From NCBI RefSeq assembly GCF_036785885.1, contig NC_092310.1, positions 1,426,001-1,490,000 on the forward strand: a DNA stretch of 64,000 bases, in the 5' to 3' direction. Position numbers and translations under genes: made by a program. The notes below the pieces were generated by a model. That model saw nothing but the letters and a program-made list of their open reading frames with translations. It did no database searches and was not told the origin of the DNA. This DNA is from Coffea arabica. Lineage: Eukaryota > Streptophyta > Magnoliopsida > Gentianales > Rubiaceae. Each line of letters opens with the position of its first letter. Within the stretch, counting starts at the first letter, position 1. Below, piece by piece: positions 27,901-38,241 of the stretch.

Positions 27901-28077
27901 CTCCCATAATCATAGGAGATAATATCTTCGACAGTGTCTGATTTCTGTTCTAACTCATTGTAGGTAAGCTTTGTGAAGATTGTCCCTGAGTTTGCTCGAA
28001 CAGCATCGAACAAGCTTTTAAGAAGAGTTTTAAGAGATCAGTTGAAGCAGGATCTCAACACACGGAGCAAGATCTGA
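12904..28077 (+). CDS. acyl-activating enzyme, AAE17/AAE18-like, probably peroxisomal; 14 exons
   Basis: AMP-forming acyl-CoA-synthetase-type enzyme. Exons: 12904-13196, 14954-15083, 15193-15452, 16249-16450, 17105-17145, 17981-18109, 18257-18330, 18438-18658, 18847-18941, 19021-19237, 19478-19603, 21781-21879, 22240-22446 and 27964-28077. Together they give 735 aa in one frame, close to the family length. The N-terminal AAE17/18 domain includes WFPSL and [11 protein letters not shown]. The AMP-binding P-loop is SSGTTGEPKA at 372-381. Further motifs are [26 protein letters not shown] near 617-627, and K715 in [10 protein letters not shown], the usual C-terminal catalytic lysine. The protein ends in SKI, a PTS1-like peroxisomal signal. 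Intron 2 uses a GC donor (GAG|GCATGT). Intron 11 holds a PIF-type element and intron 13 a copia element. The substrate cannot be read from sequence; Arabidopsis AAE18 acts on 2,4-DB. Confidence 0.92.
17400..17427 (+). repeat. GA microsatellite in intron 5
   Basis: GAGACAGAGAGAGAGAGAGA continues as a GA run inside the intron between 17145 and 17981. Confidence 0.85.
20208..21653. mobile_element. non-autonomous PIF/Harbinger-type element in AAE intron 11
   Basis: The ends GGGGCTGCTTGGTTA (20208) and, inverted, GGGGTGCTTGTTTCA (to 21653) form imperfect terminal repeats. They are flanked by the 3-bp duplication TAA (20205-20207 and 21654-21656), the hallmark of PIF/Harbinger insertion. The 1446 bp contain no transposase frame. 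Inside, the phrase TTTCTCATAAAGAGCTGGTA recurs in variants near 20928-21130. Confidence 0.8.
23304..23607 (-). repeat. copia 3' LTR (element on minus strand)
   Basis: TGTAAACTTT...TTCGACA on the plus strand. It shows no difference from the copy at 27630-27933 by eye. Internal repeats of ATAATCATGGGAGATAAT lie near its outer part. Confidence 0.93.
23615..27575 (-). pseudogene. copia gag-pol with stops, a frameshift and a deleted RT core
   Basis: The gag start is the ATG at 27575 ([10 protein letters not shown]). Gag reads through UBN2-type sequence to an in-frame TAG at 27101-27099, then a zinc-finger segment ([14 protein letters not shown]), then TAA at 26714-26712. Pol continues in the same frame with protease ([11 protein letters not shown]), GAG-pre-integrase and integrase ([32 protein letters not shown]). 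The first RT block ends at FTQTYGI. There the sequence jumps straight to the end of the RT (near 24340), so the palm with the YVDD box is missing. RNase H follows ([10 protein letters not shown]) with a TAG near 24038 and a one-base loss near 23912, then ADILTKG. Intact relatives of this family encode one continuous frame. Confidence 0.9.
27630..27933 (-). repeat. copia 5' LTR (element on minus strand)
   Basis: It matches 23304-23607 by eye. The primer-binding site complementary to initiator tRNA-Met lies next to it at 27618-27629. Confidence 0.93.
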
Positions 28078-29184
28078 ACATGTGATTGATGTTTCCAAAG
28101 CTTTGTGCAATAATTACTTTATTTCCTTTGCCTGACAGGACTATGTGCAATGAGATCGTTGACTGGTTAGTTTCTATGTTTTCGATCATAGCAAAGAACT
28201 GTTGATATTGTGATCAAGAGGTCATATAAAGAAATTGGCTTTGTTATAAAGAAGTTAGATTGACACAAAGCTCTGCATCTATAGTGATAATTTACCTTGT
28301 TCCAGAATTTGGGCACTTTTTTTTTTAATCCCCTCTGCTTTTCAGTTTGGTTAAAGCGAGTGTAAAACCAAAATGAATCAGAAAAAAGAAAGAAAACTGG
28401 TCCTTCTTTGCTGGTAAAAGTTCCTGCAGGCTATCATTTCGTTAAGCAGGTTTAGTAGGCCAATTGGGAGTAAAACTGGTCCTTCAATTTTTTTTCCCGT
28501 ATTTTCTTCCTCGGCCGCGGGAAATTCAAACAGCTATTTTATTGGGTTCCTATTAACAGGTCTGGTCGGGACTCAATTTGTTGTACTCGCTTTGCATCAA
28601 CGTAGAATTGGACTTTTGTGTCCCACCAATTTTCATGACATTATTTATGCTTTTTTTTTTGTCCAATTAAAAAAGTTGAAATATTTTCTTATTTATGTTT
28701 GAGGGCTAAACGCATACATGTTTTTACCTACACCACCTTTTTTCCCCCATTTTATCTATTCTCTGATTCTCTCTCCATCTTGTTTTCCTTATTTTGCTTG
28801 TTTCTCTCCATTTTTTTTTTTTTTGCCAAACTAACAATACATTACGATTAACAATTGACAAACCACATGCTTTAATTTTATTATAGGTGTATAAATTATG
28901 TAATTTTTGAGTCATACATGTGCTGTAATATAAGCAACACAACCTATTACACAAAATTTCTCTTCTCATTCTTTTGAAGAGTTACTTCCAAAACATCCCT
29001 CTAAAAATACTTTTCTCACTTTCGACACATTGAATCTGGAATTGGACTAATCCGCCTTCACAATCAAGTATTACAATCTATAGAGCAATATTAGCGCAAT
29101 GGCATGCTCAATTTCTCTCTAAATAGCAATATTATTAGGTTAGTAATGCACAAGTATTCAGTACAATTATTGTTTTATATAGTT
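28078..29184. other. 3' flank of the AAE gene, no gene seen
   Basis: The first few hundred bases should be the 3' UTR of the acyl-activating enzyme; AT-rich motifs usable for polyadenylation occur near 28110-28130. The rest is AT-rich with homopolymer runs and no domain. Confidence 0.5.
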
Positions 29185-29200
29185 CCGTCCAGTCGTAGTA

Positions 29201-29359
29201 TTTTTTTTTTTTGGGTAAAAAAAAAGGACCTGGACCCACTTCAGGTCCCAACCCTTATTTGGGTTGTTGGGTTTTTCCCCATTTTTGTGACAGGGGTCGA
29301 ACTCTGGTGAATGCTCTAACTAGAGACTACACCACCAGGTCGACTATCTTGGAGGGTCG
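29201..29359 (-). mobile_element. tRNA-derived SINE with 16-bp target duplication
   Basis: A 159-bp insertion flanked by CCGTCCAGTCGTAGTA at 29185-29200 and 29360-29375. On the minus strand it has a box A-like region and a box B (AGAGTTCGACCCC), then a 3' A-run (T13 at 29201 on the plus strand). The combination of tail, Pol III boxes and long duplication is diagnostic of a SINE. Confidence 0.88.
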
Positions 29360-29375
29360 CCGTCCAGTCGTAGTA

Positions 29376-31103
29376 CATGTTTAAATTTTTGGTGTACAGA
29401 CACATCCTAATATTGTACTGAGTATATGTCAAATATTTTATGTATGTATACCACTTTTATCGCAAATAAAATAATGTAATGTAATTGTATATCAAATAAC
29501 GTAAAAAGTACAACAATTAGACCAAATTGTAATAGACCCTGGCCCGGTTTACTTACACCAGCTGAGAGTTTTGAAGATGAAAACTTCGAATCCGAAAGCC
29601 ACCTTTGTAGTCGTGTCTGACATATTGTATTTGTATCTTTCCTTGAGAACGACCAAACAAATTAATTGGCAGAACAGCCAAACCTTTGGTCATCTTGCTC
29701 TGGAGCTTCCATCACTTTTGCATGTTTGCTTTGCCCGATCGTAAGATAAAAGGCAACTATGTATGCATGTCCAATAGATGACTTCCTCAATCACAAATCC
29801 AAAGTTGTCTTGGGCCCTCTATCTGTAGCAGAAGAATACTCGTCCAACTCCAGCTTTCTATGAAACATACAAGGATTTGAAACCGCTGCTTTGATAACTT
29901 CATAATGAACATCACCCAAGGAGGTTAGACGATTTCCTTTGCAAACGAAGGCTACAACAGAGTAGTAATAAGCTTTGTGAGGTTGATACGGTAGAAATAT
30001 TCATACAGATGCAATTACCATATAATGTAGGGAGCAAGGTGTAAATACCATGTTATAATAACCGTGTAACAGTCACCTGTAGAGCGAGCAAGATTCAAAA
30101 GGCGGTTACAAGGGTAGTTAGTAGTCACAGTTAGTTAGCTGTTAGCGTCGGTATCATTTCTGTAACAGATTCTGTGTAACTAACTCTGTGAAGGCCACAA
30201 GGATAAAAGGCCAGAAAACTTCTACATCAATATAGTTGAAGAATGGATGAAATTGATTTAAATGCCACTGATTGTTAAGTGACCTATTATATGGGAAAAT
30301 AGATATAGTACAGTGGCGGAGCTAGAAAAAAATTTTAGTGGGGGCAAAAATAATATTAAAATTTTTTATCTACTCTTTTTTTAGTTTTTTAAGCAAAAAA
30401 AAAAAAAATTCACCAACAAGTACAAATGGTAAGTATATTTCATGAAAAACATAAAAAGACAAACTCAAAATTATTAATATAATAATAATTTAATTTCAAA
30501 AACAAACTAAACTATTTACAATTGCTCACGACGAATAGTACGTAAATGCACTAAAACTTAATTCTTTGATGAATAAAAGCTTTAAAAAGGAAATTGATGG
30601 ATAGATGAATTTAATATTTGATCAAAATAAAAAAAAAATTGATACAGAATAACTAATTTGGGAAAGGAAGAAAAGAGAGAAGATGAAAACAAATTAAAAA
30701 GATGGGCATGATAGGGGTGGTGATATAATCTCCCATAACTCCCTTAAATATTGTTGACTCCAACTGCCACCTTTCTTCTTTTATTATTGTACAGATATAG
30801 ATATCTATATGTATACTATATATAACGAGTGCTATCTATACAACATATAATGTTTGAGCAATGGCAATTGGTATAAAACACTTTTTGTCATCTTTTAAAT
30901 TTTTTATTTTACCCTTATGAAATTAATTTTTACGCCAATCATTTAATCATATTTTGCCAATATAATTACTCATAATCACCCTAAGTATAGTAACTACCAA
31001 ATTACTATAATCATATAAACCAAAGTTTTTTCATGCAAAATTTACATAAATTTTTTGTATGTAACAAACAAAATTTATGCAAAATTGATTCATATTGAGC
31101 TGG
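29376..31103. other. intergenic, AT-rich, repeat debris
   Basis: Apart from the coding-like remnant at 29785-30010 no gene is seen. Near 30313 the phrase GTGGCGGAGCTAGAAA...TTTTAGTGGGGGC resembles a common plant transposon terminus, but I found no partner end. Simple AT repeats follow near 30790-30850. Confidence 0.45.
29785..30010 (-). pseudogene. unidentified coding-like remnant
   Basis: One minus-strand frame is open for about 70 codons with protein-like composition (HKAYYYSVVAFVCKGNRL, then AAVSNPCMFHRKLELDEY) and ends at a TGA. There is no clear start. A further open stretch in another frame continues at about 29690-29775. I do not recognise the family. It could be a relic exon or chance. 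Confidence 0.25.
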
Positions 31104-34100
31104 TGTGACGATCCCATTTTCCCCTAAGGCGAGCCAGAGAGATGAGCGAGCTACCTGCCTAACTCTCGTCAGGATTCACTAACACCTCAAGACAAAAAGC
31201 AAGAGTAAATCATTCAATAACACCAGTAAATACTAACTATTACAGGTTGAAGCGTTCATCTTCAAAATGTCTTAATACATAATTCAAGATGTAGTATACA
31301 GCCCAAAAGTATGAAATACAAAATATATCAAGTGCAAGCATGCTCACTTCTCTCAGGCTGCTAACACCTTTCTCTTGTTAAGGAAAACAAAAATACAGTG
31401 AGCTTTTACCCAATGAGGTTCTAAGAAAATCAAGCAGTCAAACCAACAAAAACATTTAATTTAAGGCTATTTTAAGAAGGAATAAGACAAATACTTGAAG
31501 CGCAAGTTAAGAAATAACAATCCAATTCAAAGATACAACAGCTTCCAAAAGCCAGACCCATGTAGCTCGGACATCTTGCAGGTGGTTGACACTCCGTCAA
31601 CATTTATCAAACCAATAACCGTAGAACACCGCTTTACTCCAATTCCCATCCATCGTTTCACCCCCTATACCGGGCCCGCACGCCACAATAAACAGTGGTA
31701 GTAATACTCGAGCATACCAATTAGTCGAGGGGATAACACTCCACTCGACAAAACAATAGACCCAGGGTTCATTATCTAATCGATTAGACCCTTACCGGCT
31801 CGATTCGAATAACTAACCAACATGGTTTTGGAATTCCCAACATGCAGTTGTGTTGGTGGGATAATGGCCCAACCAAGCAGCCAAAGTAATCATAGAATAA
31901 TAGTTAATAATAAAGAGTTGGTGGGACAACAGTCCAAACAACTAAAACACGACAAGTACAAGCAAGAAAGGGGTTGAGCAAGATAAAGTACATGCTCACC
32001 CAAGTCAAATATCAAACAATTTAATAACAAACAATTTCACAGAACATACGCATGTCAAGCAAGTATGAAGTGTAACATGCATTTAGAACACTCACCGCAT
32101 TGAGAAAAGTTAACTTTCCTCGTTGATAAAGGGGTTGAGCAAGATAAAGTACATGCTCACCCAAGTCAAATATCAAACAATTTAATAACAAACAATTTCA
32201 CAGAACATACGCATGTCAAGCAAGTATGAAGTGTAACATGCATTTAGAACACTCACCGCATTGAGAAAAGTTAACTTTCCTCGTTGATAGGGTCCGCGGG
32301 TTCGCATTCAAAACTTGTGACCAAATACATAGGGTAAGTGAACTAAAGAAATTCACCGTTTAAAATATTTGAATAAAGTAGTCGAGCCCCTAAGTGTAAG
32401 CTTTTAGTTAAAAGTATCGCCTATCCTTGCTCAAATCACAAGGGAAAACTTTTGATGCTAAAGTCAAAATACAAATCTAAATAGGGAAAAATAAGGTTTC
32501 AAATAAGGTAAGGATATAGTACGATGATATAATAACGTTCAATAAGCGACTTGAGAAGAAAAGCCATTCGTTCTTTAAAAGACCCTAGTTTTAAGTGAAA
32601 ACCCACATATAAGTAGTGATCTAGGGATTAACAAGGCATAGTAATGTAAAAACCACAAATTCACCATCTTAGTACCAAGTTATAGCTAAAATTCTTCTTC
32701 ATAAATCCTATACTAAACCTTTAGCAATATCGAATAAGGATTTCATGCCACGCTCTATTCGAATAATGACTAAGGGATAGTAGAGAAATTCGGTCTCGAA
32801 CAATCGACAATCACTATTCAATCTCAAAGGCATAAAACTGTGAGAAAACCTCAAATCCAATCATAAAACCAAAATCAAAATGATTCAACAACTCCAACTT
32901 GAAGTTGGAAATGAAAGCAAGTACAACTTTAGAAAAACAGAATTTTCTCTAGTTTTGCGCGATACTGTTTTAAAAATCATATCTCGAGTTTCGTAAGTTC
33001 AAAATTTATAAATTTTATACTGTTGGAATATAGACTCAAAGGACTACAATTTCCTAGGAACATTTGCGAGATTCTGTCTACAAACAGACAAATTCCAGTC
33101 TCAAGTTGCTGCTTCATCAGGTAAAAAAACTGAGCAGATGTGAAAATTCAGTCAATTTTAAAAAATTACAGATATTCATAGAAATTGAGAAAAATTCTGA
33201 AATTTTCACGGTAGAAAGTACTCTGAATTTAGTTTCAAAAGAAAGAAGCATAACTCAATTTTGATTTTTCTACAACAAGATACGGCAGATTTCCCAAGAC
33301 TGCTTAGAGTCTCCTGCAGAACAAAATTTTCAGCAACACCCGACTCATCCTTCCCACAAATTCATGATTTTTTATTCAAATCCAACTCACACTCAAAGTT
33401 TAATGTCTACAAAGTTTGTGGAGTAAGATTTCTCCCAAAATTTCTTAAAAAATAAGGATAACAACACTCAAAAATTTCGGCCAACATGAAGCATTCAAAA
33501 CAGATTTTTTCCACCACAATTTGCAACAAATCCAACCAAGATTCAAGCTTTCCAAGAAATATACACACAAGCCACAACATCAAGCTTTAAAGCATCAAAA
33601 TCTATCACAACATTTATCATAAAATCACAAGAATGAACCTCAAGTCCTCTACCTTGCTTGCCATAGAAACATAAGAAATTTTTCCTCAAGTCCTCTATTT
33701 AAATCAAGGTTTCAAAGAAACCCATCAAAGATTCAATCTTTCTAGCTATAAATCTACTAGGATATAGTCCACAATTGTTTGAAAAACAAAAGAGTGAAGT
33801 AGATTAGTCACTTATCTCTTCAAAACTTCAAACCGTAGCAAGATTAACTCAAGATGATGGCAAGACCAACCCCTAGGAGTCTCTTTTTCTCAAGATCTTA
33901 CAAAGGTGCAAATAGATTGGTGGAAAGAAAGTTTGGATCTTCAAAATTTTCAAGAAGGAAGAAATTTCTCTCTCTCCCTCTTTCTCTCTCAAGTTTCGTA
34001 CAGCCAAGAAGAAGAAATGAAGGTTTTTTGGTTGTTTTTGGAGGTAATATACAAGCCACAAGAAAGGTTCACAAGGTCAACTTTGAATAGTGCCAAATAA

Positions 34101-34423
34101 TGTCTCCCATTTAAGCTTTCTTACTATCCATCCTTAACTCTTCTAACCTTCTTTTAACTCCCAAAGTTTTTCTTAACTTCACTAATGTCTCAACTTATAT
34201 TCTCCTAGGGTTTTGGCCAAATTCACCAATAAGTCACAATTCAACAATTTTTAAGAATTTAATCGCTCAAAAGTTAAAATAAACAAGTAAGAGAAACTCA
34301 CTTATCAATTAACAAGTAAATCACTAAATGAATGCAAATGTTATAAAATATAATTTAAATAAAAATGTAAAGAGTTGGGAGGTGAGAAAATAATTATAAT
34401 TTAATTTTTTTTGGGTCATCACA
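31104..34423. mobile_element. probable solo LTR, 3.3 kb
   Basis: It begins TGTGACGATCCC and ends GGGTCATCACA, a TG...CA pair with complementary termini (TGTGAYGA/TCATCACA). Flanking 5-mers are GCTGG (31099-31103) and GTTGG (34424-34428), a one-mismatch target duplication. No gag-pol domain is present inside. Many plant Gypsy-type LTRs start TGTGACG. A solo LTR left by recombination is the simplest reading; a non-coding large retrotransposon derivative is the alternative. Confidence 0.6.
31967..32288 (+). repeat. 161-bp perfect tandem duplication inside the solo LTR
   Basis: The unit AAAGGGGTTGAGCAAGATAA...CCTCGTTGAT occurs at 31967-32127 and 32128-32288 with no visible difference. It is a recent duplication within an otherwise non-coding LTR. 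Confidence 0.9.
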
Positions 34424-34598
34424 GTTGGCCCTTGAAACTAATGTGTGCGTGTGTATACATATACAATAATAAAGCAGGAGTAGATGGTTTGGTGTCAACA
34501 ATCCGTTATCACTTTTTAGAATTCTTTTTTACTCTTTAAATAATTTCTCATCACTAATTCACTTCAACTCGACCACTAACTTCATTTCACATAACTAA

Positions 34599-34949
34599 TC
34601 TCTACAATAATGAAGTGGGAGCAAATGATTTGGTGTAAACAATTTATCGTCATTTTAGAATTCTTTTTTTTTAATCCTTCAAATGACTTCTTACCACTAA
34701 TCCACTTCAACTCAACCATTAACATCACACAACCAATGAAGTACATGTTTATCACTTAAACATAACCATTTATAGATACTTGCTTGATTTAATTTTCTAT
34801 TCAATTTTTATGATTTTTTTGTATTAACATTTTAAATTTCCTACTACTAGATTTTGTTGTGAAATAATAAATCTACATTCGTTAGTTCAATAGAAGATTT
34901 TTTATTTTTTATCACTTGTACAGACATCGAGTGCGTGTTGAATACTAGT
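34599..34949 (+). mobile_element. possible non-autonomous Helitron
   Basis: It starts TCTCTACAATAATGAAG, a Helitron-like TC 5' end, and ends GAATACTAGT, the CTAGT-type 3' end seen in plant Helitrons. No RepHel frame. The 3' hairpin is weak. Confidence 0.35.
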
Positions 34950-35295
34950 ATATATAATGGCAGAGGGGACCTTTTGATGTAAACACATTCTGTGATTTTA
35001 TATTTTTTTTGCTAAACTACTACAAGTCCTTTTAGCAAATAACATGTATTTCTTACTATTCTATATCTCAATATATTTAATAAATCTTTTTTTTTTAGCA
35101 ACTACCAGTTATGGTTATGTTTTACCACCAATTAATTATTTGTTTATACATTTTATTTTTGCGAATTTTTCACATTTTCATTGTCAATTGTAAAACGAAT
35201 TCTCTTGAAAATAATTTCAATAAATATATTCAAAAAATTTTACAAATATTTTTCCAGTAGTTGCACACACATTGTTGTGTGCTTTGAACATTAGT
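34950..35295 (+). mobile_element. possible second Helitron-like unit, head to tail
   Basis: It begins ATATATAATGGCAGAGG directly after the previous unit and ends with a clear hairpin (GCACACA CATTGT TGTGTGC, 35263-35282) followed by GAACATTAGT. A hairpin some ten bases before a C/T-TAGT end is the Helitron 3' signature. Confidence 0.35.
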
Positions 35296-35748
35296 ATATA
35301 TAAAGGTTAGGGGGAAAACTAAAAATCAGGATATATATATATTAAGGGACAATTGTAATTAACTCAAGCAAAAGTTAATAATAGTTAAAAGTCGTTAGTA
35401 TATTCTAATCTCTAAACACCTACACCTATGTAATTCATTTTAGATAATATAGGGTTTGTAGATAGAAAAAAGAAGTGGAGGAGTTTCAATTTCGAAGACC
35501 ACAGATGACGGACGCTGCTGCTGCTGATTTCTTGGCTCCTCTGCAATATTAGTACTGTTTAAAACAGTTGGGGGATTTCTTCCACTGATTCAATTCAATT
35601 CCCCATCCGTTTTAGCCTCTCTTGGTTCCAGGTTCTCTTTATCTATTTCTGTTGCCTCTTTTGTAAAAGGTTAGAGCTTTATCTGAAATTTCTTGAAAAA
35701 AATCCCTTTCTTTCACTTTCTGTTATGCTACGTAAAAAGAGATAATAA

Positions 35749-37353
35749 ATGATGTCGGGTTATAGACAGAAGGCTGTTAAAACCATCCCAGATGATGTTT
35801 ATTATACTGATGTTGATAGGATCAGTAATCTTCCAGAGCATCTTCTCTGCTACATTTTGTCATTCATCCCTACCAAAGAAGCTGCAGTTATCACTGTTCT
35901 ATCCAAGAGATGGAGATACCTTTTCACTTTGATCCCAGATATTGATCTCCAATTCAATTTTTATGACTCCTCTGGTGAAAACATCGAGTACAAGAAAAAT
36001 GCTTACTTTCGTCGTTTCTTTAGTTTCATAAGTTTTGGCTACAGAGTGATTCTGGTCAGGAATGTGCGTTCCATTAGAAAATTTAGGCTCTCTATTCAGA
36101 GAGTTCACGATTACTGTTTGCCGGGAATTCAGGCATTGCTATCTACTGCATTATTGAGTAAAGTCCAAGAACTTGAAATTCATTTAGAATATAAGTACGA
36201 TCCTACCAACAGCTTATCCCCTGCGGGAGCAGGAGTGTTCATGTGCAGAACACTAACTTCTGTTAAACTGGGCTGGCCAGACGTGGATTTGATTGTCCCT
36301 GATTCTGTTTGTTTACCAAATCTTAAGTTACTGCACTTTGATAGATTGAGATTGGTGGATAAGGATACCATAAAGAGGCTTATGCAGGGTTGCCCTTTAC
36401 TTGAAGAACTGAAGTTAGGCTTCAGTCGCTTTACATATGGCTTCAGACATATCATAGTTGAAGTTGTTGATATTTCCGGTTCATTGAGAAAACTGATCCT
36501 TGATTGCTCAAGAGCTGAATATACTGTTGTTGTCAAATCAAATAGTCTTGAAAATTTGGAATATGAAGGTGGATGTTTCAGAAATTCTATCATCTGTATA
36601 AATGCTCCCAATCTTAAATCTTTGGCCTTTCATGCTGATCCGTACGGGGTAAACTTTATTCAGAGCCCAAAATCTCTTGTTAGTGCCAAAATAAAAATTC
36701 CTTGGATTGATGATGAAGCAACATGTCAGCATGTGTTTAAGCTTTTGAATACGGTGCAAAGTGTGAAGTCACTGGAACTAACCAAATATTCCCTAGAGGT
36801 ATATTTACGTTCTTCTTTTACAATTTGGGATTCATTTAAACTATTCTAAGCATTTTTCTCATTTGAATGAAGGCTTTGGCTGATTTTGGATTGTCGTTGC
36901 CAACTTTCAACAATTTAATCAGATTGAAAATTGATGCTATGCCCAGCTGCTACGCTCTATCAAAGTTAAATGAAAGCGTGCCTAGGATTGAAGAACTAGT
37001 TCTTCGACAGGTGAGATATCATAATGATCAACTGTTTTGCCATAGAATTAGAATTTCATGGGATCTTTTGCTTGTAATATTCTTTTTATGGACAGGTGGC
37101 TCAAGATGATGATTTTTTTGATTTTGAGTGTCCGTCGTCTGAGGTCCTCCAAATGTGCTTCATAAAACATGTCAAGGTGATACAAATCAACAGATTCTCT
37201 GAAGATGAATACGAATTTGAGGTAGTTGAGTGTCTTTTGCAAAGTGGAGAAGCTTTAAAGAAGATGATTATTGGTGGATTTGTAAAGCCTTCAGGTCGTG
37301 CAAGAATATGGTCGTTCAAGAGATACTCGCAGGAGTGCCAGATTGTGTTGTAA
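35749..37353 (+). CDS. F-box/LRR protein with C-terminal FBD-like region, 3 exons
   Basis: Likely substrate adaptor of an SCF ubiquitin ligase; the F-box would bind SKP1 and the LRRs the target. Exons 35749-36798, 36873-37010 and 37096-37353 give 481 aa, with phase-0 GT-AG introns. The F-box covers about residues 24-65 (ISNLPEHLLCYILSFIPTKE...LSKRWRYLF). Plant-type LRRs follow (LPNLKLLHF, GCPLLEELKL). The C-terminal FBD-like part (EYEFEVVECLLQSGEALKKM) spans exon 3. A second Met follows the first directly; either start is possible. The gene at 59037-60715 has the same three-exon layout and phases, and two decayed copies lie between them. Family members differ widely in target, so no specific role can be given. 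Confidence 0.9.
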
Positions 37354-38115
37354 GAAGCTAGAGATGTGAGGTTTATTGGCCTTGAAGATGCTGATAAGTC
37401 TGGACACGGAATTTTCTACTCATCGCGGTAGCTGATTTTGATATATTTATAGCTTCTTGCATTTAGGAATGTTTGATCTATCTATGGTGAAATACTAGTC
37501 AGCGTTTCTTTCTTTTTTTTTTTTTTGAGTTATAAACCACTCATACCTGCATCCGTTTTACGATCTTCCACTAATCCTGTTCGAGTCGGATCGGACATCT
37601 CTTTTATAGCTTCTTACAGGTTTCTTTTTCGATCTATGTTATGCTTGCTTAATCCTTCCTATGAGCTTCTAGTAGGAGTGGTAAGTCAAAGAAATGGTTA
37701 TAACACCATTGCTGTTTTTGCTCTCGAAAACAGAAAACCTAAGGAGAAAACTAACAATCGAAGTGAAGAGCAGAGAGAATTAGTTTAGTACAGCTATTGT
37801 TATCGTGAAATATTGAAAAAATTGGCAATTGCCTTGGCTAAAAGGTAAGCCAGCATAAGCTCTTGTTGAATCTGTAAAGGATTGCATGCTCTCTCTTAGC
37901 TTGAGCAAATATCCTGCAAAAACTTCTTCAAGTTCCTTCACTTTTGGGTTATATATAGGTCATGTCTGACCCCTTGATGTCTTTTCGTCCTATCTTTTAT
38001 TTATTTATTTTTAGATATTGTCTTTTGTTACTCCAAGTTTTCTTTAGAAAATCAAAATCTTGTTCTATTTACTTTTTTTTCCCTTAATATGATTCCCTTT
38101 TTCTTGAGCTTGTTC
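37354..38115. other. 3' flank of the F-box gene, duplicated at 50190-50960
   Basis: Sequence after the stop (GAAGATGCTGATAA..., TAGTGAAATRC-like phrases) has a diverged counterpart near 50215-50340, and ATGGGTGTTT...TTTGGCTG near 38300 has one near 50878. This shows the duplication unit includes more than 1 kb of downstream DNA. No further gene seen. Confidence 0.6.
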
Positions 38116-38126
38116 TCTGTAACTGA

Positions 38127-38230
38127 GTTTTTTTCTTTTCAATAGTGTAAGTGAGAGGTTCGAGGTCTTAAACTCGAGACCTCTCATTTACACGCTCTCT
38201 TTTGTATCACCCAACCCAATCCTCTCCCAT
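38127..38230 (-). mobile_element. SINE, short tRNA-derived family
   Basis: 104 bp flanked by TCTGTAACTGA at 38116-38126 and 38231-38241. On the minus strand it reads GAGGATTGGGTTGGGTGATA..., contains paired GAGAGGTCTCGAG-type motifs and ends in an A-rich tail. The same family occurs at 53557, 54671 and 55100. Confidence 0.8.
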
Positions 38231-38241
38231 TCTGTAACTGA

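Larger units (their letters stand above)
23304..27933 (-). mobile_element. complete-ended but defective copia element in AAE intron 13
   Basis: 4630 bp, in antisense to the host gene. The two LTRs (23304-23607 and 27630-27933, 304 bp each) read identical. The 5-bp target duplication GTGTC is at 23299-23303 and 27934-27938. On the minus strand the primer site TGGTATCAGAGC (27629-27618) directly follows the 5' LTR, and a G-run purine tract (23614-23608) precedes the 3' LTR. Gag-pol is broken, so this copy must have used proteins from another element, or decayed after landing. Confidence 0.95.
34429..35748. other. intergenic region with Helitron-like fragments
   Basis: Related segments begin near 34453, 34599 and 34950; the first two share the phrase GATGGTTTGGTGTCAACA / AATGATTTGGTGTAAACA. 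The rest up to the F-box gene is AT-rich. About 250 bp before the gene there are TG/CT-rich leader-like sequences and probably its promoter and 5' UTR. Confidence 0.45.

Noticed and set aside
33854-34100. Overlapping short plus-strand frames
   Set aside because: Inside the probable solo LTR, with no domain and low-complexity Ser/Arg composition.
37525-37788. 87-codon frame downstream of the first F-box gene
   Set aside because: No family features; the homologous flank near 50340 does not keep the frame.
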